Part shown: positions 47,859-56,545 of the stretch, one piece after another
How the letters are laid out: every line of letters begins with the position of its first letter
Numbering within the stretch: position 1 is the stretch's first letter
From: JBBDYH01 sp040901795
GTDB lineage: Bacteria; Planctomycetota; Planctomycetia; Pirellulales; JALHPA01
Reading direction: 5' to 3'
Assembly: GCA_040901795.1 (NCBI GenBank)
Contig: JBBDYH010000094.1
Coordinates: forward strand, 44,478 to 108,477
DNA length: 64,000 nucleotides
The notes under the pieces: generated by a model
The model's input: the letters and a program-made list of their open reading frames with translations, nothing else
Told to the model about the DNA's origin: nothing
The model's database searches: none
Program-made: the position numbers and the translations under genes

Positions 47859-50308
47859 TTCGCACCCGTTCCCTCGCCTGTCGCCTCGTCGTAGTCGTAC
47901 TCGATGAAGTCAGGAGGTGCTATTCGCACGGTCCCAACGGACTCCCACTTTAGAACAGATTCCCTAAAGGGAATTGAGACTTCATGCTTGCGCAGCCAAT
48001 CCGAAGTCGGTTCGCCGTATCGATTGCGTTCGTCGCATTGCTCCAGATCTGTCTTGAGAATCACGGGAACGGTGTAACCTTCCTCGCGTGTCATTCCGGG
48101 ACGAGTACGCCACAGACCGGATTTTCCAGCCACGCCGAAGAACCAGGCACGCTCTTCTGCGCCTGCGATGTCAAACTCTCCGTCGTTGCAGAACCTGGCA
48201 AATGCATCCGAAAGGTCGCGCTGGGACAACGGGTGACCAAGACCTTTAAGGTAACGGAGCCACAACTCGGCCGCGTCGATGTCCGATCTGTGGTAGGGCT
48301 TCTCGGCGGCCCATTCGGATTCTGGCAGCGAACGAATCATGGCCGGCTTCGGTGGAATCGGCTTGTCGGGAGTCGAGCGGCGGTTGAGTCGCCCCATGCG
48401 CTGGATCAATGCCGGAATTGCAGCGATATCGGTGATGAGCAAGTCGGCCGAAAGGTCCAATGACATCTCGGCGACCTGAGTTGCGACGAGAATCAAAGCG
48501 TTGTTTGACCGTTTGAAGCAATCAATCACCTGTCGGTGCCGACGGCTTCGGTCCTTGTACCGCAGACGTGAATGATAAACGTTGGTCACTGTGTCCGAAA
48601 AACGACTCCGACATTGAAGATATGTCCGGTTCGCCCATTCGACTTGATTCCGCACCCAAAGCACTTTGCCGTTGTCAGCAAGACACTCCTCTACGGCCCT
48701 CCAAATCTCTTCCTCCCCAGACTCGTTTATCAGTTCGTATCTTTCTAACTCCTCGAATTCCTTGGGCCCGGGAACTATGCAAAGATCAGGGCGGACGGCC
48801 ATGATGGCTCGCCTGCGCTGCTCAGGCAACGATGCCGTCATCAATAATATCGGCAGGCGTGGGAAGTTCTTCACGAAAGCCAACAAGTGTCCGAACATCT
48901 GATCGTCGAACGCATGTACCTCATCGAAGACGAGCGCGCCGCACATGATCGCAGGAAAGCTGTAGATCGCGCGCCGAGCGTTGACCATCAGTCCGAGAAT
49001 TGCGTCTGCCGTCGCCACAACAAGTGGCGTGCTCCAAAGGTTCAACGATTCGATCTTGTCACGTTCGGCATTAAGCAGCGAGCACGCGGCCTCTGCTGCG
49101 GCGCTGTTTTCTTCGTCCTTTTCCTCTTGTGGAGAAGTCTCCGCAATGGTCCGCAGGTCGATGGTTGAACGCGAGTGCGTCAGGCTTGAATCAATGCCTG
49201 ATTCCAACGCGTACTCCTTAAAGTGTTCTGTCGCAGTGCCAGTCGTCGGCAGGCAGAAAAACAAGCGAAAGTTCGACCGCCCCGAATCCAAAGACGTTTC
49301 GCACCAGTTGCGTGCCCAAAGGTATGCCGCGAGGCTCTTCCCTGAGCCACAACCCGCGCGAGCTAACGTGACACAGGACTTCGATTCCGCTACTTGACAT
49401 TGGAAGGCGCGGACTTCAAAGCCCGGCGGGAGCATCGATTCGTCGCGTGGAACCGAGTCGCATTCGATGTGGTCCCACGCCCACTTGTGAATAAGCGAAG
49501 TCAAATCCGCAGTCGTCAGTCCTATTTCGACGAGACTCTCGCGCACATAATCACCGACGGAAGATTCCGTCTGCGAATTGTATCGGGCGAAGGCGACTGC
49601 GCTGGCGACGACATCGGCGGCCACACCAAAGGCTTTGACCGACGCCAATAGACGGCGTGAGTTCACTGTCTCGAAGTCCGTCTCAAGGTCCTCAAACTCA
49701 TCAATGAGGTCATCCAGATTAGCGGGCAATCGTAAATCGCACAGGCCACCCGACGGCCGCCCGAGAGCAAGAGCTTTGGCGAATGTTGGAGGGACGGCAG
49801 TCACCCCCAAATCTTTGCCCATTGTCGTCAGAATCTCGCTAAAGTCGTGGTGATTTACATAAATCTCGGCGTTCGAGACCTGTTTCGGCGCAGTCTGCTC
49901 GTCAAACTTACGATGATGCCCCATCGCACCCCAAACCGCCGCCGTAATGGGGTACGAAAAGTTGGTTAGCCAGGCGCGGAACCGCGAGTCATGCCAGACA
50001 AGCAGCCCGGAGATTACTTCATGTCGCAATAGTTGTGTTAGCTGAGGCTGCGCAGTCACCATGACTTGGAAATGGCTATTCGCCTTGCCTAAATCTTGAA
50101 TCCAGCCATTGGCGCGAAGTAACAGTTGGAATTCCTCGAACGTTCCTTCGTCCAAGCCCAGATTGCATAACGTCGTGTAGCCGGCCGCGTCCGCAATCGC
50201 ACCACAAGCCGCAACGACGTCGAAGGTGTGCTGCGTTAACAAGGCATAGTCAGGCGGCGAGTCGCCGTGTTTTTCCCTGTCGTACTTTTTTGCAAGCAAT
50301 CGCTTCAT
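47843..50308 (-). CDS. cas3: Cas3 helicase-nuclease with altered HD motif
   Basis: 821 residues. The N-terminal HD nuclease region has TQHTFDVV (H27) and RHEVISG (H96), but the signature HD reads IQDLGKAN: Gln71 (codon CAA at 50098-50096) replaces the metal-binding His. The helicase is intact: Walker A AGCGSGKS (319-325), FDEVHAF (DEVH 462-465), TASL, and QRMGRLNRR. Cas3 unwinds and degrades DNA recruited by Cascade. If Gln is not natural in this subfamily, cutting may be impaired while binding and helicase activity remain. Separate from cas6 by 96 bp. Confidence 0.95.
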   Translation of the reverse strand: MKRLLAKKYDREKHGDSPPDYALLTQHTFDVVAACGAIADAAGYTTLCNLGLDEGTFEEFQLLLRANGWIQDLGKANSHFQVMVTAQPQLTQLLRHEVISGLLVWHDSRFRAWLTNFSYPITAAVWGAMGHHRKFDEQTAPKQVSNAEIYVNHHDFSEILTTMGKDLGVTAVPPTFAKALALGRPSGGLCDLRLPANLDDLIDEFEDLETDFETVNSRRLLASVKAFGVAADVVASAVAFARYNSQTESSVGDYVRESLVEIGLTTADLTSLIHKWAWDHIECDSVPRDESMLPPGFEVRAFQCQVAESKSCVTLARAGCGSGKSLAAYLWARNWCETSLDSGRSNFRLFFCLPTTGTATEHFKEYALESGIDSSLTHSRSTIDLRTIAETSPQEEKDEENSAAAEAACSLLNAERDKIESLNLWSTPLVVATADAILGLMVNARRAIYSFPAIMCGALVFDEVHAFDDQMFGHLLAFVKNFPRLPILLMTASLPEQRRRAIMAVRPDLCIVPGPKEFEELERYELINESGEEEIWRAVEECLADNGKVLWVRNQVEWANRTYLQCRSRFSDTVTNVYHSRLRYKDRSRRHRQVIDCFKRSNNALILVATQVAEMSLDLSADLLITDIAAIPALIQRMGRLNRRSTPDKPIPPKPAMIRSLPESEWAAEKPYHRSDIDAAELWLRYLKGLGHPLSQRDLSDAFARFCNDGEFDIAGAEERAWFFGVAGKSGLWRTRPGMTREEGYTVPVILKTDLEQCDERNRYGEPTSDWLRKHEVSIPFRESVLKWESVGTVRIAPPDFIEYDYDEATGEGTGAKWKSR

Positions 50309-50404
50309 GGCGAGTCATCGAGTCCAGTGCACTGGGCTATCGGGCCTGTGTAATTCTCGTCGGTCCTTCTAACTCTTCGCGCAGATGTGGTCGCGCTTCA
50401 TCGA

Positions 50405-51031
50405 TCATTCCTCCTCTCGCTTTGTCGGCACAAAGATTCCGCAGCCCATGTGGCGGCGGCCGCCGAGGCCGTGGGTTTGGAGGGCGAGGGATTCATCAGC
50501 AGAGAGCGCTTCGACGAGCACTTCGTAGCCGACGACTTCTTTTTCCTTGATGCGCAGCGTGCGGCGCTTGCCGAGCGAGATTTGAGCTTCGGGAGATATG
50601 TTGAGGGCATCGAGCTGGCGGCGTGCGGCGGCAAGGAAGGCGTCCGGGTCGGGAGGCCCGGATGGCTGGCCGTCTCCGGCGGAGACCTTGATCGTCACCA
50701 GCCGGCTGCGGAGCGCGGTGGCGGGCGTGAGGGCGTAAACTTGTGGCACGCCGACACGGACACCCCGCCCGGCCACATTCAGTTGTTTCCCCGCAAGCGG
50801 CAACAATTCCGCGATTCGATCCGCAGCGATACGGATCGTCAGTCGGCTGAAATCACAAAGCTGCATCTGCCGCTCACCGACAATACGACCCCGGACAGAG
50901 TGAATTGCGATCCCATTCGGCCTATGCACCGCCGGCAGGGCCCGCGAAATCGCGGCGTACAGGTGGTAGCCGTGATCCGCAGGGATGGACGACGTGCCGA
51001 CGAGGGCGAAGGCGAGATCAACGTTATTCAT
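50405..51031 (-). CDS. cas6: Cas6 (Cmx6-like) crRNA-processing endoribonuclease
   Basis: 208 residues. VDLAFALVGTSSIPADHGYH and LYAAISRALPAVH are the conserved N-terminus of the MYXAN Cas6 variant (His21 or so as catalytic candidate). LPLAGKQLNVAGRGVRVGVP and the C-terminal glycine-rich HGLGGRRHMGCGIFVP are its other hallmarks. It cuts pre-crRNA at the base of the repeat hairpin to leave the TTGAGCAC handle. Its ATG overlaps the stop of the preceding small gene (ATGA), so it is translated as part of the same operon. Confidence 0.93.
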   Translation of the reverse strand: MNNVDLAFALVGTSSIPADHGYHLYAAISRALPAVHRPNGIAIHSVRGRIVGERQMQLCDFSRLTIRIAADRIAELLPLAGKQLNVAGRGVRVGVPQVYALTPATALRSRLVTIKVSAGDGQPSGPPDPDAFLAAARRQLDALNISPEAQISLGKRRTLRIKEKEVVGYEVLVEALSADESLALQTHGLGGRRHMGCGIFVPTKREEE

Positions 51032-51519
51032 AGCAGCCCTTCCTTTCTCACTCCATCTCTGATTTGATGGATGCCGTGGTTTTTGCGGTTGTAGTCGGGT
51101 TTTTGCATTGGTGATTCCTCGAAGCCATAGAAGCGGTCAATAGCGCTGCGCGTGTCGCGATCGAGTGCCTCTTTTTTTGCGTTGACGCTCGCCCACTTTT
51201 CTGCTTCGATTAGTTGATCTAGTGGATTGATCACTCTCTTGTCAGGGATCGTGGCCGATTCATCACTGTTAGCCCCATCACCAAATTGCCGTGTCCTCCG
51301 CGAGCGCTTACAAAGGCGACGCGAGGCTCTGGATGCGGATCTTCGAAAATAATGATCCGGATTTTGTAGGCGCGAAACGCGACAGGCGGACAATGCGACG
51401 ATGGCGGTCACCTCATCGAGAACCTCTTCCGGATCACAGTGGAATTGTGCTGCCTTTGCTTTGCAGATCGGAGCAATGATGTTCCGAATCGCCTCGGGCG
51501 TTCTCACGTGTTGTTCCAT
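51028..51519 (-). CDS. unknown first gene of the cas operon, sigma-70-like layout
   Basis: 163 residues, not a known Cas protein to my eye. The ATG at 51519 has GGAGGG at about 7 nt, and the stop overlaps the cas6 start by four bases, so it is a true member of the operon. Residues about 12-70 (RNIIAPICKAKAAQFHCDPE, EVLDEVTAIVALS, NPDHYFRRSASRASRRLCKR) resemble region 2 of small sigma factors. Residues about 120-163 (RSAIDRFYGFEESPM, then IHQIRDGVRKEGLL) could be a region-4-like helix set. It may regulate the locus. The resemblance is by eye only. Confidence 0.7.
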   Translation of the reverse strand: MEQHVRTPEAIRNIIAPICKAKAAQFHCDPEEVLDEVTAIVALSACRVSRLQNPDHYFRRSASRASRRLCKRSRRTRQFGDGANSDESATIPDKRVINPLDQLIEAEKWASVNAKKEALDRDTRSAIDRFYGFEESPMQKPDYNRKNHGIHQIRDGVRKEGLL

Positions 51520-51539
51520 GTCTGGATCCCTCCGTTATT

Positions 51540-51569
51540 ATTAGACCAACTCCGGATGGTACTTGTAAA
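51540..51569 (-). promoter_or_regulatory. predicted cas operon promoter, overlapping the crRNA-like target
   Basis: On the minus strand TTTACA (51569-51564) is followed after 18 nt by TCTAAT (51545-51540), each five of six consensus bases. The start would lie close to the GGAGGG of the first gene. The 17-nt match to the mini-array spacer (51561-51577) covers the whole -35 box, and the full-length protospacer would extend to the -10. Confidence 0.55.
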
Positions 51570-51577
51570 CCTTTCTA
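51561..51577 (-). promoter_or_regulatory. protospacer-like target of the mini-array guide
   Basis: Read from 51577 down on the minus strand: TAGAAAGGTTTACAAGT. The mini-array spacer starts TAGAACGGTTTCCAAGT. They agree at 15 of 17 positions, and the mismatches are exactly positions 6 and 12, the bases flipped out of the crRNA-target helix in type I complexes; position 18 also mismatches and similarity ends there. The bases flanking position 1, where a PAM would lie, are ATG. Such a limited match would allow binding without full interference. Confidence 0.75.
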
Positions 51578-51590
51578 CATCTGCTACAAT
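51563..51590 (+). promoter_or_regulatory. predicted promoter of the mini-CRISPR RNA
   Basis: TTGTAA (51563-51568), 16-nt spacing, TACAAT (51585-51590) on the plus strand, a good sigma-70 type promoter with a start near 51597, about 50 nt before the first degenerate repeat. It is divergent from and overlaps the predicted cas promoter, so one bound complex could repress both. Confidence 0.6.
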
Positions 51591-51649
51591 AGTGCCCGCT
51601 GAGACGTTTTTTCTCCGAATCAGTCCCGGAGATTTTCGAAGATCGCGTA

Positions 51650-51756
51650 CTACCCCATGGGTGAACGCCAAGAGGCGTTGAGCATTAGAACGGTTTCCAA
51701 GTCGTTCTTTGGATGTATCTTGAGTCATTTCGTTGATGCCGAAAGGCGTTGAGCCG
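51650..51756 (+). ncRNA. degenerate two-repeat mini-CRISPR (CreR-like regulatory crRNA)
   Basis: Two repeat relatives in crRNA-sense orientation on the plus strand. The second (51721-51756) contains TTCGTTGATGCCGAAAGGCG then TTGAGC, matching the array repeat at 25 of 26 central bases. The first (51650-51685) keeps the hairpin and handle: ACGCC-AAGA-GGCGT then TGAGCA, with loop changes but a perfect 5-bp stem. They are 71 bp apart, leaving a 35-nt spacer (51686-51720) as in the real array. The outer repeat parts are degenerate, so it is not an ordinary array. It lies directly 5' of the cas operon on the other strand and should be processed by Cas6. Confidence 0.8.
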
Positions 51757-51758
51757 AG

Positions 51759-52769
51759 TCACGACTTCAGGGTTTTGTTTCCAGGACGCGCGATGTAGGC
51801 GGAAAGAAGTTGCTCGGCCTCCGACAGTAAGTCTGCGCGCAGTTCATCCGGCTCCAGGACCTCCGCGTTCCCGCCAAAACTCAACAGCCATCGCTTGATT
51901 TCCTCCGTCGCCGAAAGCCGGAACTCGGCCAGCACGCTGCCGTCGCGCTGGCTCTGTAGCTTCTGGCTTGCGTGCCAGCGCCCCTCAAGAACGTAGCGGG
52001 CAACGGGTGGAAAGAAGCGAACCTTGACCGCCACGTCACCCGTGCCGTGAAAGATGCCAAACGAGCCGCGTAGGTGCTCCTGCAGGTTGAAGTCGTCGGG
52101 CATCTGGAATGGTAGTTTGCCCACCTCGATCTCGTCGAGGCGATCGACCTTAAAGTGCCGCAGCTCCTCGTGATCGTGCGAAAACGCCACCAGGTACAGC
52201 GAGCCGCGGTGATACACGATGCCCAACGGATCAATCGCGTACTCCACCGGCTCGGTCGCCTTGAGCGAGCGATAGGTGATGATCGTCTGGCGCCGATCCT
52301 CAATCGCGCGCATCAAGTCGTCAACGACTTCGGCCTTGGTGGAGTAGTCGCTGGCGCCGATCGTCGTGTGGTGAAGGTTGCCGGCCATCTTTTCCAGGTA
52401 GGCTAGCGCGGGCCGCCCTAGGCAGGCCCGGACTTTCTTAAAGGCTTGCTGCGCGGCCTCCCACAGGTATGTACCAGCCAACGGCTCCAGGAACCGTCGC
52501 CCGAGAAACAGGGCAAGCGCCTCATCGAAGGCAAAGCTCAGCTCAGGCTGGCCGTTGCCGAGACTAAGTCGCCAAAACTTTCGGCCATGTGCCTCGACCG
52601 TCTCATTGAGCGGGAAACCCGCCGCGGCGAACGCGACGAGATCGCGACGGACCGTCTTGTCACACACACCGAGTTCTAGGGCGATCTCTTTGACCGTGAC
52701 GCCGTCGCGGCGCGAGGAGAGCGTTCGCAACAGAATCCACTGCCGAACAAGCGAATTTTGCTCCGACAT
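51759..52769 (-). CDS. HTH plus WYL-domain transcription regulator
   Basis: 336 residues. An N-terminal winged helix (QWILLRTLSSRRDGVTVKEI, ALELGVCDKTVRRDL) is followed by a WYL domain (about 150-225: IITYRSLKATEPVEYAIDPL, GIVYHRGSLYLVAFSHDHEE, LRHFKVDRLDEI) and the WCX C-terminal extension (VKVRFFPPVARYVLEGRWHA...). WYL regulators often accompany CRISPR-Cas and other defence loci and are thought to sense nucleotide-like ligands. It is encoded upstream of the cas operon on the same strand; its stop is three bases from the second degenerate repeat, so mini-array read-through would be antisense to its 3' end. Confidence 0.92.
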   Translation of the reverse strand: MSEQNSLVRQWILLRTLSSRRDGVTVKEIALELGVCDKTVRRDLVAFAAAGFPLNETVEAHGRKFWRLSLGNGQPELSFAFDEALALFLGRRFLEPLAGTYLWEAAQQAFKKVRACLGRPALAYLEKMAGNLHHTTIGASDYSTKAEVVDDLMRAIEDRRQTIITYRSLKATEPVEYAIDPLGIVYHRGSLYLVAFSHDHEELRHFKVDRLDEIEVGKLPFQMPDDFNLQEHLRGSFGIFHGTGDVAVKVRFFPPVARYVLEGRWHASQKLQSQRDGSVLAEFRLSATEEIKRWLLSFGGNAEVLEPDELRADLLSEAEQLLSAYIARPGNKTLKS

Positions 52770-52890
52770 GATGCGACCTCAAAGCGATGGTACGAACATA
52801 CCACCGGCGCTGGGCGATGCAAGCAACTCAGCCAGCCAGGGTGGACAGGTTCTGTCCAACGTGCCTTGTCGTGCCGCGAAACATGCCGGT

Positions 52891-55491
52891 TCAATTCACG
52901 AGATCATCTTCCGATGGATCCCGCGGGCCGATCGATCCGCTGTTCTCCGTGCCGCTCGGTCGCTGAGCCTTTCGTTGTTTCTTGGGCTTAACTGCTCCAT
53001 CAGCTTTCGCAGTGGCCGAACTCCTGGAGCCGCATACGTCAACTTCCTTTTCCAGTTGAGCACGTGGCCGCGCATACCTGCTGCGTGCGAGTCCCCTGAT
53101 GTCGCTCGTCGGATCGACGCTCGCCGGCGGTGGTGGGGGAGGAGTCGTCAAATTGAACGCCGTCGCCGAGCCGCCGGCGCGAACGAATGCTTGACCCATT
53201 TCCAAGTTCAGAATTTCTTCCTCGCTGAATACGCCCATCTCTTTCGCAATCGACGTCGCGTCCTTCACGCCCAGGCGAAACGTCACAAATGTCCCCACGT
53301 TGCCGAAGATCGCGTCCCGAACAGCGGGGTCGATCTGGCTGACGTACTGATTGGCCAAGCCCGCCAAAACCAATTTATATTTGCGCGCCTCTGCCAAAAT
53401 CCGGTCGAACGAAATCGATAGGCTCATAAACGCCTGAAACTCGTCCACGTAGAGGTAATACGGCCTCCGCTGGTTCTCAGGCATGGCGGCGCGGCGGAAG
53501 GCTGCATTGATGATCTTCGAAACCAAGAAACTGCCGAACGTGCTGGCAACGGGCTCGGTCAGCAAGCCGGTCGACAAGTTGGCAATCAGGATCTTGCCCT
53601 CGTTGAGCACCTGATCGAAGTCTACGGCACAGCGCCGCTGCGCGATGATGTTGCGCAGGGTGGGTTTCCTCAAAAAAGGAGAAAGCCGGCTGAGCACCGG
53701 ATCGATGGCCTGATTGCCCATGTGGCTCGCCTCGGCCCGCCAGAATTGTACAAGGCGCGGGTCGCGCGTACGCCTCACCACTCCATCCCGAAATTCCAAA
53801 TCGGTAATCATGCGTTCCACGTCGGCCAAGGTCGCGCCGGGGATCGCATCCAAGACGGTGTAGAGTGTGTACTCCAGGATCCGTTCCAGCCGCACGCCCC
53901 ACGACGACGGAGACTGCCGCTGGAGCGCCATGATCGTCTCCGTCACGATCCGCTCCCGCTCATCCTCGTCCTTGGCGTCGAGGACATTGAACGCGAAGGG
54001 GTACTCCGTGTCCGTGGGGTCAAACAGGATCACGTCGTTGATGCGGTTCGTGGGGATCCGCTTCAGGACTTCCTTAGCCAGGTCACCGTGCGGATCGAGC
54101 AGGCCCACGCCCTGACCAGCGACGATGTCCTGGAGAATCATATTCAAAAGCAGGGTCGATTTCCCGGTTCCTGACGCCCCGGCGATGTAGCAATGGCGTT
54201 CACGGAGCGCGGGTGGGATCCTGGCCACGCGCCGCTTGCCTTGATGGACGTTATCTCCCAAGACGACGGCGCCCACTTCATGGCGCGCCTCCGTGGTCGG
54301 CCTCGTGCGAGTCTTCACTCGGCTCAAGCGCTCGCTATTCTCGACCACCGACGGGCCGGGCAAGTGCACTAGGCTGGCCAGCTCCTCGGCGTTAAGCAAA
54401 ATCCCCGGCCGAAACGTGCCGCGGCACATCGTCGACCAGGCGAAGTCCCCCTCGTTCTCGTCGCCGGCGGCAATCAGTCGCTGCTCGCCGACGGCGAACT
54501 GCTCCGCCCAGCCCAGCAAATGCTGATAAACCGGCCGCCGCAAGGCCGCTAACCGGACCCCCGCGGCGAACAACGGCGAGATAAACTTCTTGTCGAGCAC
54601 CTTCGGCGGGACGTCGGGGAACAGAGGCTGTGTCGTCTGGTAGGGGTGGGCCACGGCTTGGCGGGCGTTATTGGCCCAGGCGTGCTCGCACGGTTGGTAG
54701 AGGATCTGCAAGAGCGCCCACTCGTAAGGCCCGAGCTGCTCCATCGCCGCGACGGCGACACCTAACGGGTCTACATTGAGCAGTGTAAAGGCTTTCAGCG
54801 GCAGCACGTACGGCATGTTCAAAAGGAGCGACGACCCAAACCCTTGGCTGTAGACCAAGTCGTGACCAGGCAGCATATCTCGTGCTTCGCTGAGTCGTCC
54901 ACCGACAACAACGGCCGAGTTGGGATAATGTGCTAGCAACTGGCGCTGCAGCTTCGCGGCGTCGCTGCGATGCGCCACGAACTGAACGGTAATTGCCGGC
55001 TCGGACCAGCCAATCGGCTTTCGATTCTCGCGCCGTGCCTCTAACCAGGCGGGACTATCCGGCAGGTCGTAGATCGGCTGGGGCCCGAGCCCGAGAATCT
55101 CAAACGAAACCGGCCTGCGGACCACGGAGACCGCAAGCGCAAACTGCTGGGCCTTCGGAATGGTCGCTTCGTCTTCCGGGAACTGCTGTACCACAATCGG
55201 CACCAGGTCTTTGATTTCGTCCTGGTCCACACCCACCCGACCAACGGGCAACAGCAATGGCTCGTCCGGCCGCCGGATGCGGCTGTCGGTCAACCGCAGC
55301 AGTCTGCCGTCCCAGGGGCCTTCCCAGTCATTGAAGACGCAGTCCCAGGTATTGACGACTCGCGGGTCGTAGTCCTCCCAGGGCGGCTCCAGCTCACACG
55401 GCCGCGGCTGCAGCATCAACCCGGACCCCCGATGGAGCTCGGCTTCCGCCTTCCCTCGATATTGATGCCAGAGGCTTTCGGGGCGCCGCAT
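52891..55491 (-). CDS. VirD4/TraG-like DNA-translocation ATPase
   Basis: 866 residues from ATG 55491, which follows the upstream stop by one base. A long N-terminal region without motifs I recognise (to about 400) precedes the ATPase: Walker A YIAGASGTGKSTLLLNMI, GVGLLDPHGDLAKEVL, the Walker B-like YYLYVDEFQAFMSLS and the TraG/VirD4-type end (FGNVGTFVTFRLGVKDATSI). The C-terminus is a Pro-rich and basic tail. Relatives are coupling proteins or DUF87/TraM-recognition ATPases of conjugative and integrative elements, often encoded with replication-relaxation proteins such as that at 15288. Likely moves the element's DNA. Confidence 0.85.
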   Translation of the reverse strand: MRRPESLWHQYRGKAEAELHRGSGLMLQPRPCELEPPWEDYDPRVVNTWDCVFNDWEGPWDGRLLRLTDSRIRRPDEPLLLPVGRVGVDQDEIKDLVPIVVQQFPEDEATIPKAQQFALAVSVVRRPVSFEILGLGPQPIYDLPDSPAWLEARRENRKPIGWSEPAITVQFVAHRSDAAKLQRQLLAHYPNSAVVVGGRLSEARDMLPGHDLVYSQGFGSSLLLNMPYVLPLKAFTLLNVDPLGVAVAAMEQLGPYEWALLQILYQPCEHAWANNARQAVAHPYQTTQPLFPDVPPKVLDKKFISPLFAAGVRLAALRRPVYQHLLGWAEQFAVGEQRLIAAGDENEGDFAWSTMCRGTFRPGILLNAEELASLVHLPGPSVVENSERLSRVKTRTRPTTEARHEVGAVVLGDNVHQGKRRVARIPPALRERHCYIAGASGTGKSTLLLNMILQDIVAGQGVGLLDPHGDLAKEVLKRIPTNRINDVILFDPTDTEYPFAFNVLDAKDEDERERIVTETIMALQRQSPSSWGVRLERILEYTLYTVLDAIPGATLADVERMITDLEFRDGVVRRTRDPRLVQFWRAEASHMGNQAIDPVLSRLSPFLRKPTLRNIIAQRRCAVDFDQVLNEGKILIANLSTGLLTEPVASTFGSFLVSKIINAAFRRAAMPENQRRPYYLYVDEFQAFMSLSISFDRILAEARKYKLVLAGLANQYVSQIDPAVRDAIFGNVGTFVTFRLGVKDATSIAKEMGVFSEEEILNLEMGQAFVRAGGSATAFNLTTPPPPPPASVDPTSDIRGLARSRYARPRAQLEKEVDVCGSRSSATAKADGAVKPKKQRKAQRPSGTENSGSIGPRDPSEDDLVN

Positions 55492-55492
55492 G

Positions 55493-56545
55493 TTAGAACA
55501 GGATCGTTGAATCACAGCGCGGGCAGTCGATGTGTCCCACGCGGCCACTGCATTTGGGACACTTGAACAAAAACACATTTCGCTCGCGGTGGTCATGGTA
55601 GCCGCAGCCACACGACCATCGGCCCACGGCGGGCAGCTGGTCCCCGCATCCTGGACAACGCACCGTTCTCAGGATGCTCGCCAAAATCACAGGCGTCAGC
55701 AGCCGTGACAACAAACCGCCGACAACAAACCAAAGAGGCACGAAAGAGATCCCAATCAAAAAGAGCGCAAGTGCCGGCTCCGACGAGGATGCCCCGATCA
55801 GCAGCATCGCGGCCGTTGGTCCCCACCAGATGCCATAGCGAAAAAAATACCTCGCCCAGCGGGGACTCAGCCTCGGACCTGCTTCGAACCGCGAGGACTG
55901 AAGGTTGGACGGCTTGGCCAAAAGCTCATCGATCTCGGGCAGTTCGTCATCCTCGGCGCTGGAAGCACTTACCGCGAACGGGGAATGGCGCCGCCAATCG
56001 TCCTCAGGCTGGGCCGGCGGCGGAGGCGGGTTTGACGGTGGGGGAGGGACCGGCGGCGGAAGCTGCTGCCCTCCGGCCGTGCCCACTGCTGCGCGCGGCT
56101 GGTTCTCTTTTCTAGGTGTTGCTGTCGGCTTCGTCGGATGAGGTGCGTCAACGGACTGCACCTGAAGCACAAACCACTCGCCACACCCGCCGCAGTGCAA
56201 CGGTCGGCCGTAATCCGCCTTCGCAGCCTGAACGATCGTCTGGCAGGTCGGGCATCGACAGCCCAAGACGACGCCTTGCCGCTCGCCGCGCGCCTTGAGC
56301 ACTTCCTCCAGGCCGACAACATAACCGTCAAGGGCGGGAATCTTCACTACGGTCTGACAACCGGGGCACTTGTCAATCATCCCCATGCTGCGAATGGGCA
56401 CCGAGAGCCAGTGCTGGCACCGCGAACAGACAAACCGCAGGCAAAGCTCCTTGGCCGCGGCCGCCGGAGAAGGGCGCCCCGCCACGGTGTTCATTTTCAA
56501 GGTCGCGCGAAGCGGCGCGCCGTTCCCAGCATTCGGAGCAGCCAT
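55493..56545 (-). CDS. zinc-ribbon membrane protein, partner of the VirD4-like ATPase
   Basis: About 350 residues from ATG 56545 (a TTG at 56614 is an alternative). Zinc-ribbon-like CxxC pairs are CSRCQHW with CPGCQTV, CRCPTCQT with CGGCGEWF, and at the C-terminus CPGCGDQL with CGCGYHD and CPKC with CPRC. In between there is a Pro-rich linker (PPPVPPPPSNPPPPP) and two membrane segments (GPTAAMLLIGASSS, ALALFLIGISFVPLWFVVGG). Its stop is one base before the ATPase start, so they form an operon. It may be a membrane-anchored assembly factor or zinc-dependent scaffold for the translocation ATPase. Confidence 0.7.
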   Translation of the reverse strand: MAAPNAGNGAPLRATLKMNTVAGRPSPAAAAKELCLRFVCSRCQHWLSVPIRSMGMIDKCPGCQTVVKIPALDGYVVGLEEVLKARGERQGVVLGCRCPTCQTIVQAAKADYGRPLHCGGCGEWFVLQVQSVDAPHPTKPTATPRKENQPRAAVGTAGGQQLPPPVPPPPSNPPPPPAQPEDDWRRHSPFAVSASSAEDDELPEIDELLAKPSNLQSSRFEAGPRLSPRWARYFFRYGIWWGPTAAMLLIGASSSEPALALFLIGISFVPLWFVVGGLLSRLLTPVILASILRTVRCPGCGDQLPAVGRWSCGCGYHDHRERNVFLFKCPKCSGRVGHIDCPRCDSTILF

